Shown here in pieces: positions 59,030 through 64,000 of a stretch of DNA of 64,000 nucleotides. Position 1 is the first letter of the stretch; every line of letters begins with the position of its first letter. Source of the DNA: Promethearchaeota archaeon (GTDB taxonomy: Archaea > Asgardarchaeota > Lokiarchaeia > Sigynarchaeales > SOKP01); assembly GCA_019057775.1 (NCBI GenBank), contig JAHLWT010000207.1, forward strand, positions 15,344-79,343, given 5' to 3'. The position numbers were made by a program, and so were the translations under genes. The notes under the pieces were generated by a model. The model saw only the letters and a program-made list of their open reading frames with translations, was not told the DNA's origin and searched no databases.

Positions 59030-59459
59030 AATTTATCATACTCCTCTGATTTTTGAAGATTTCTCTTTGGTTGGTTTATTGAATAGAATTTAATAAGTAA
59101 ATATATAAAAAAAATTACGGTTTTATTAACTTTTGTCAAAGTTGATGTTTCAGTTTCTCCATTTAAATATGACTAAGAAGTGTGATTGCCTATAATTAAG
59201 AGATGTTAATTAAAAAATACTTTTTCGACTGTAATTATGAAATCTCTTTAAAAGTGGCTAACAAGTATACTTGATTGATTTCACTATTATATAAAGCACT
59301 CTACGGACCTATCGTAAGTTATGCAAAGAATGGGGTATTACTTTTCCACCTTTCTCGTATAAAAGATATAAAAATAATTATTTAGGCGAATATTAAGCAA
59401 TAACTTATCAACCTAAAACGCAAAAAATTTATTATAACTTTTCATTTTAAAAACCATCA
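59030..59459. other. Divergent intergenic region before the archaeosortase gene
   Basis: 430 bases without a gene. Plus-strand CACCTTTCTCGTATAAAAGA at 59347-59366 is a promoter copy of the one at 53479. The minus-strand side near 59090-59120 has AT-rich TATA-like runs for the histidine kinase. No other feature seen. Confidence 0.5.
59347..59367 (+). promoter_or_regulatory. Promoter of the archaeosortase gene
   Basis: CACCTTTCTCGTATAAAAGA repeats the 53479 promoter with a CG insertion. Its TATA lies about 100 bases before ATG 59460, farther than usual, as if a gene once lay between. Confidence 0.5.
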
Positions 59460-60335
59460 ATGCTAAAATTTAAAGACTTTAAGAAACCTGTCATCGAGTA
59501 TGAAGAACGAAAATATATTTTTTCCATTCGTTCCTTACTTTTATTAGCTATTGCCGCACCTATTTCGGCTTATTTAATTTACCTATTCTTTGACCTTAGA
59601 AGCAACTATTGGCTTCATGAGCTTGTGACAAAGCAGACGGTATATTTCTTAAATCTCTTTTTCGATATGGGTGCTGAAGCCCAATTTGCCCCAAGTGGAA
59701 AATATGATTGGAGATTTCTGGTTCCAGGTAAAAGCCCAATATATTTCGAGACATTTTGCACTGGGATACAAGCGATATGCGTTTTTGCCGGGATAATAAT
59801 TTTTTCTCCTCATAGTCAAGATTCGCTAGCCAAGGAAGATATTATATGGCGGAAAACAAAATCACTTATAATCTCGTCATTAATATTTTATGTCGTTAAC
59901 ATTATTAGAATGCTCATTCAAATTGAATTGTATTATATTGGGTATGATTGGGCAGATATACACTTCTCAATCAGCGCTGCAAGTTCTTTTGTTGCCGCAA
60001 TAATAGTGTTGTTGCTTCATAAATGGATACCAGAGTTTATTCTATCAATTATTTACACTGGAACCCTTGTAAGCGAGCCAGTTAAGAAAAAGAGAAAAGA
60101 AAAAATAAAGGAAGTAGTTTCCCAAACAAATAAAGTTGAGTTGAAATTAATGGGAAAAGTTCTAAGAATGGATAAGAAAACTTTTGATGCACAGATTTCC
60201 AAATGGTCAACTGATTTTGGATATAAAGTTGAGGGAAATTATATAGTTGTCTCAAATGAGCAGATACCAGAGTTTATTGTTTTGTTGATGCAGGATAAAC
60301 CCTTTTCAAGGATAAAAAAGGATAGTCCCCTTTAA
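59460..60335 (+). CDS. Archaeosortase/exosortase-family transpeptidase
   Basis: 291 residues. The sortase-like membrane enzyme cleaves and anchors surface proteins bearing C-terminal sorting signals. The core has about five to six helices with the triad Cys100 in YFETFCTGIQAICVFAG, Arg150 in FYVVNIIRMLIQIELYYIGY, and His168 in DWADIHFSISAASS. These match the C-R-H arrangement of exosortases. A C-terminal soluble region (about 200-291; VKLMGKVLRMDKKT-like, EGNYIVVSNEQIP) is not part of the core. It is a neighbour of the second giant surface protein, although neither giant protein shows a typical sorting tail. A broken copy of its start lies at 53769. Confidence 0.82.
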   Translation: MLKFKDFKKPVIEYEERKYIFSIRSLLLLAIAAPISAYLIYLFFDLRSNYWLHELVTKQTVYFLNLFFDMGAEAQFAPSGKYDWRFLVPGKSPIYFETFCTGIQAICVFAGIIIFSPHSQDSLAKEDIIWRKTKSLIISSLIFYVVNIIRMLIQIELYYIGYDWADIHFSISAASSFVAAIIVLLLHKWIPEFILSIIYTGTLVSEPVKKKRKEKIKEVVSQTNKVELKLMGKVLRMDKKTFDAQISKWSTDFGYKVEGNYIVVSNEQIPEFIVLLMQDKPFSRIKKDSPL

Positions 60336-60397
60336 TTAAAAATATTAGAAAGATTACATATATCATTTTATTTAATATGTTAACGAAATAAGAGATT

Positions 60398-63172
60398 TTA
60401 GGATTTCTGAGAATTTTTTTCTATTGAATTTGGTTTTGGTATTATATATGGAAGTTCCAATAAATCATAAATTTCTGCTTCTATCCTTTCTTTTGGCACG
60501 TTTGGTAAGATTTTAATAAGATAATTAAAAAGTTTCTTAAAATCAAAAAATTGATAATTATCTTCTATAAGTATGCCAACATTCAAAATTATCTCTTGGA
60601 ATGAACTCAATCTAGTATTAAGTGCATTTTTATTAACGATAAGTGAACCTCTGAAGTTAGTTTTAAAAAATTTATTAGTTAACAATGAAAAGTCTTCAAA
60701 TGGATTCAATTCACCAGTAAAATGTTTTATATATTTGAGATATTTAATTTCAAACTGTATAATAAATTCATTGAGGGAGAATCTAAAAATTTCAGAAGGA
60801 CTTGCTTTTAATATTAATCCTACTCTAATATATTCACCATCATTCAGAAAAATTTTATAATCTTGATAATCTAAAACTATAGATTCTCTCGAATCAAATG
60901 AAACTCTTTCATTTTTCAATCCATACTTAAAGATTGTAATTGCTTGTAAAAATCCACTCATTAAAGATCCATCTAAATTTACCTGGCCGATATCCTCTTG
61001 AATTAAAGCGATACCACTTTTTTTTTCAATAATTACAATATACTCAATGTTCAAGAAATCTTTGCATAATTTACTCTTTCGTGTCCAGAGAGTTTTTTTC
61101 TTTTTCAACTTGATTTTTCTAACAGATAAATAAATGAGAAGACCAATAATAATCCCAATTAATATTATAAAAATTATCGAATTATCTATAAGAAATTGAT
61201 GTGTGGGAGTTCGTACATTAATATTTTCTTCTTTGAAAGTTGATGAATATAATAAGAGATCTCCTTCATAAAATATTTCAAGATTGAAAACATCAATTTT
61301 AGGAATATGATACATAACTTCAGCCATTCCTTCATGATCAGTAGTATGATTGAAATTGTTATATTCCACCCTTCCATTCGAATATATCTCTGAAATTGTA
61401 AAAAATAATGTTTTCCCGATTATAGGTTCCTCGCCGCAACAAAGTTTCGCCGAAAATTTTAATTCTGCTCCCTGAATATAATTTTCTTTAATTTGCGTTT
61501 CTAATGTTATAACAGTTTCATTTTTAATGAGCTGTACTTGATAATTATTACTTAGAATACCTGCGATAGTTCCATTAAAAGTTATTAATTTTATGTTAAT
61601 ATTCAGATTATTTTCTAAAATTGAAGTGTTTTGAATAGCAGACCAGAGTGGAAAGTTATAATTGTTTCTTAATAAGTTCACACTTATAGATATATCTAAT
61701 AGTGTTGTAGTAACAAGTAATGAAGCTTGTCCATTTGAATTTCTGAAGTGAGCAGAGACATTAATGAGATGCGTAGAATTTATAATATCTACGATTTCTC
61801 TCCAGTTCTTTTTATCACTACTAGATTTATAATCTTTTGATATAACATCATTTATTTGATTAAAATTAATAGTCCACATATTATTTGAAATGTTAATGAT
61901 TTTCACATAGTTTTGATGAAGCTCGAAATTGTTATATAGAACTCTTTCATTAAATATCGAAGAAAACTCCCAAAATTTAGGTTTATAAAAAATAGCAGAA
62001 TTATTAAATGAATTTGTTGAAAATTCATTAACATTTAATGTTAAATTCCATAAAACATCTTCTTCTGCCTCTGCTTTAAAGTTTGAAGATGATTTAGTAT
62101 TATAAATAAAATTTCCTCTGAAGGTAGCATTAAATTGAATATCATTAAACCAAAGTGATGAAATTGGAATGAAAAATTCATTTTGATCATGAGGGAAAAA
62201 GGATTGATTTGAATATTTTCCCGTAGAATCTATTGGGGTATTAAAGACGGATAAATTTACTTGATCAGGTGTTGGGTTATTTGTTATCGGAGCAAAATTA
62301 GCCTTCAATAGTCCATTTTTTTCTGGAAGTAACTCCCAACTCCCTAATAATCCATTTTTTTTATAAAATACCGAGTTAAATTCTTCATAAGACTGCTCAA
62401 TTCCATAAGAAATAAAAGCTTCGTCATTATACCCTGCTAAATTAGGATATTTTATAGATTGAAATACGGCAAAAAAAGTATTATTGAATGTTTTTGAAAT
62501 ATTTAAAATTTGTTTTGTAAAGTTCGATTGGTACCACTGTGCCGGTTGGTTAAGTGGTTTATTTGTTAAGTTAAAGATGGTTTCATCTAAAGGAGTATCA
62601 ATCGTTTCATCAGGCATTGTTTCATTTAATAAACTGGTAGCATTATAGACTCTTATAGAAAACTCAGACTCATCCATCCCCGAAGAAGAACCCCAATATT
62701 GAAGAAATATTGATAAATTCTTGAGATAACAGGTATTTGGGATCATAAAAGAAATCCCATAAAATTGATCAACACCTTTATATTTTTCAATACCATCATT
62801 GTTGGTTTCAATTTGAACTAAAGTCTCGGTTGCATAGAGATCGGTAAACTGTAAATCAAAACCAGTCATATTCCAACCGATTTTTGCATTTTGAAATGAA
62901 ATCCCCCCTTCTCGTAAAGAATAATTAATAAATGATTCATACCGATCCTGAGATAAGGAGACAATTTGGGAAGTTCCGATACTTGAAAATGAATTTCCAT
63001 TAAGAATAAAGGAATTATTTAAAACTGGACCTTCTTCCGTTACTTCTAACTTCTCAATACTTCTGATAATGAAGTTTTGATTAATGATTTTGAAGCACAT
63101 ATTAAAAATAGGATTTATTAATAAACATATAAAAAAGAATATGAAAATAGTACATTTAATTGAATTCTTCAT
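60398..63172 (-). CDS. Giant surface protein with TM helix and cytoplasmic sensor-like domain, second
   Basis: 924 residues. N-terminal signal segment (CTIFIFFFICLLINPIFNMC, about 7-26). The extracellular part of about 630 residues is beta-rich with many N-x-S/T sequons. A TM helix (IIFIILIGIIIGLLIYLSVR, about 660-680) is followed by basic KIKLKKKKTLWTRK. The cytoplasmic 230 residues have the same signature as the 20965 protein: VIIEKKSGIALIQEDIG, LMSGFLQAITIFKYG, then GELNPFEDFSLLTNKFF. A final winged-helix-like part includes ERIEAEIYDLLELPYIIPKP. The two genes thus share topology and inner module but have different outer domains. The function is unknown, with a receptor role inferred. Confidence 0.8.
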   Translation of the reverse strand: MKNSIKCTIFIFFFICLLINPIFNMCFKIINQNFIIRSIEKLEVTEEGPVLNNSFILNGNSFSSIGTSQIVSLSQDRYESFINYSLREGGISFQNAKIGWNMTGFDLQFTDLYATETLVQIETNNDGIEKYKGVDQFYGISFMIPNTCYLKNLSIFLQYWGSSSGMDESEFSIRVYNATSLLNETMPDETIDTPLDETIFNLTNKPLNQPAQWYQSNFTKQILNISKTFNNTFFAVFQSIKYPNLAGYNDEAFISYGIEQSYEEFNSVFYKKNGLLGSWELLPEKNGLLKANFAPITNNPTPDQVNLSVFNTPIDSTGKYSNQSFFPHDQNEFFIPISSLWFNDIQFNATFRGNFIYNTKSSSNFKAEAEEDVLWNLTLNVNEFSTNSFNNSAIFYKPKFWEFSSIFNERVLYNNFELHQNYVKIINISNNMWTINFNQINDVISKDYKSSSDKKNWREIVDIINSTHLINVSAHFRNSNGQASLLVTTTLLDISISVNLLRNNYNFPLWSAIQNTSILENNLNINIKLITFNGTIAGILSNNYQVQLIKNETVITLETQIKENYIQGAELKFSAKLCCGEEPIIGKTLFFTISEIYSNGRVEYNNFNHTTDHEGMAEVMYHIPKIDVFNLEIFYEGDLLLYSSTFKEENINVRTPTHQFLIDNSIIFIILIGIIIGLLIYLSVRKIKLKKKKTLWTRKSKLCKDFLNIEYIVIIEKKSGIALIQEDIGQVNLDGSLMSGFLQAITIFKYGLKNERVSFDSRESIVLDYQDYKIFLNDGEYIRVGLILKASPSEIFRFSLNEFIIQFEIKYLKYIKHFTGELNPFEDFSLLTNKFFKTNFRGSLIVNKNALNTRLSSFQEIILNVGILIEDNYQFFDFKKLFNYLIKILPNVPKERIEAEIYDLLELPYIIPKPNSIEKNSQKS

Positions 63173-63651
63173 TAATTATTACCTTAAAATGACTAGTAGG
63201 TAGAACAATAACCCTTTTTTTCGATCTACGTTAAACATATAGACATTTAAGTATAAAAATATATAGTACGGTAAATTTGAAAAACCGTTTATTGGAAATT
63301 CTAATGAATAGGTATCTTTCCTATTTTATATTATCTAAATTAATCCAGGAAATAATACAATTAATTATTTAGTTTCCAATAGAATGTAAAATTTTTTTTA
63401 TATTTGATTAATTCTATTATTAAAACTCGAGATTTATATTCTTATGTTAGATTTTAAGACTGAACAGAAAGTCGTTCAAATTGGGAATAAGGGAAGGATT
63501 AATAAAATTACTTAGTTGACAAAAACTAAACCTGCAATCATACACTAGTCTTTAACTATTTTTTTACATATAGAATATTAATAGGTTCCTTTCTTAAATT
63601 ATTACTAAATGAAATGTTTTTCCGCAATTAATAAATTAGAGGAAAAAATTT
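63173..63651. other. Intergenic region with a short methyltransferase-like remnant
   Basis: 479 bases without a long gene. It contains a 23-codon ORF at 63444-63515 that resembles the opening of MtrH-type methyltransferases. The ribosome site AGAGGA (63638-63643) belongs to the 63652 gene. Nothing else seen. Confidence 0.4.
63444..63515 (+). pseudogene. Possible MtrH-type methyltransferase N-terminal remnant
   Basis: ATG 63444 to TAG 63513-63515 encodes MLDFKTEQKVVQIGNKGRIN plus KIT. The opening resembles the conserved start of MtrH-like tetrahydromethanopterin methyltransferases (F-x-T/K-EQ-x-V-x-x-I-G). Nothing of the rest of such a gene follows. The similarity is short and could be chance. 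GATTTATATT just upstream could be a TATA. Confidence 0.3.
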
Positions 63652-64000
63652 TTGCCTACTCTATCTGAAGATACATTGATATTTTATGGACTTACACCGG
63701 GTGTAACAGAATTAAATTCTGTTTTCGACGCATTGAGAGAATTTTGCGACGTAAAAACTAGTAAGGATGCTAGTGACCGATTCAACATTATCTTATATCA
63801 AGATTTTGGTCCGAATTACTTGGAAGATTTTACTTTAAATTCTGAACACGTATTAACAGCTCTCCGTTCACTTGAGCCAATGCTTGTAAGACCCAATATT
63901 GCCGGAGGTATTTTTGTGGCTGTAACTTTCATTATAGATGTTTTCAAAAAAATATCTGAAAAATGTTTTCGATTAATTATATTAACTGATTCTGGTTCTC
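63652..64000 (+). CDS. vWA-like domain protein, truncated by window edge
   Basis: TTG start at 63652 with AGAGGA eight bases upstream. The open frame continues to the window end (116 codons). It begins MPTLSEDTLIFYGLTPGVTE, then SVFDALREFCDVKTSKDASD, RFNIILYQDFGPNYLEDFTL, then PNIAGGIFVAVTFIIDVFKK and RLIILTDSGS. The order strand-helix-strand with FRLIILTDSG and a GGIF/VAVTF helix fits a von Willebrand factor A fold. The MIDAS DxSxS of classic members is not obvious. It is a partial gene; the C-terminal part is outside the window. Confidence 0.65.
   Translation, partial: MPTLSEDTLIFYGLTPGVTELNSVFDALREFCDVKTSKDASDRFNIILYQDFGPNYLEDFTLNSEHVLTALRSLEPMLVRPNIAGGIFVAVTFIIDVFKKISEKCFRLIILTDSGS

Overview
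The window is AT-rich archaeal DNA, most probably from an Asgard archaeon of the Lokiarchaeia type. The evidence is a TFB with a second divergent TFB-like protein, TATA-type promoters, and GGTGAT/GGAGG ribosome sites with many TTG and GTG starts. Two Ras-superfamily small GTPases carry an N-terminal longin-like domain. Other archaeal markers are a tungsten aldehyde oxidoreductase, a UPF0147 protein, an archaeosortase-family protein and a tRNA-Pro without encoded CCA. The lineage call is an inference from gene content.

Layout. 1-0.6 kb: the end of one gene and two decayed gene fragments. 0.8-5.2 kb: a membrane protein, a 29-residue Cys-rich peptide and a Cys-rich MarR regulator that share an inverted-repeat operator, then a tungsten oxidoreductase and an iron-sulfur protein. 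5.6-8.4 kb: TFB and a TFB-like protein. 8.4-14.5 kb: two P-type ATPases with unusual ion-site residues. 14.5-20.7 kb: an acetyltransferase, two DUF362 paralogues around a membrane histidine kinase, and a nitronate monooxygenase-like protein. 21-25.4 kb: a giant surface protein with a cytoplasmic sensor-like domain. 25.4-33.3 kb: a deacetylase-family protein, a divergent threonine dehydrogenase/KBL pair for threonine breakdown to glycine, a transporter and small genes. 33.3-36.5 kb: GTPase 1, a nitroreductase and decayed small zinc proteins.

36.5-46.3 kb is an accessory island. It holds two winged-helix proteins, an operon of unknown small proteins, an AAA ATPase fused to an AlbA_2/Schlafen-like domain, a tyrosine recombinase and a ribbon-helix-helix protein with a CTG start. 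A family of dispersed repeats, two iteron-like arrays and a duplicated 22-codon micro-ORF occur only here. It looks like an integrated plasmid or virus, possibly carrying a defence gene.

46.3-53.4 kb returns to core genes on the minus strand: GTPase 2, a 7-TM protein, tRNA-Pro, UPF0147, PEP synthase, a macro-domain protein and a YkgJ-type protein with a His-rich tail. 53.5-64 kb has a 12-PAS histidine kinase inserted between a broken and an intact archaeosortase start, a second giant surface protein with the same topology as the first, and the start of a vWA-like gene.

The most interesting theme is the pairing of two transmembrane surface proteins that share a cytoplasmic sensor-like module with two cis-fused longin-GTPases. 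This could be an undescribed membrane-signalling set. The link is an inference only.
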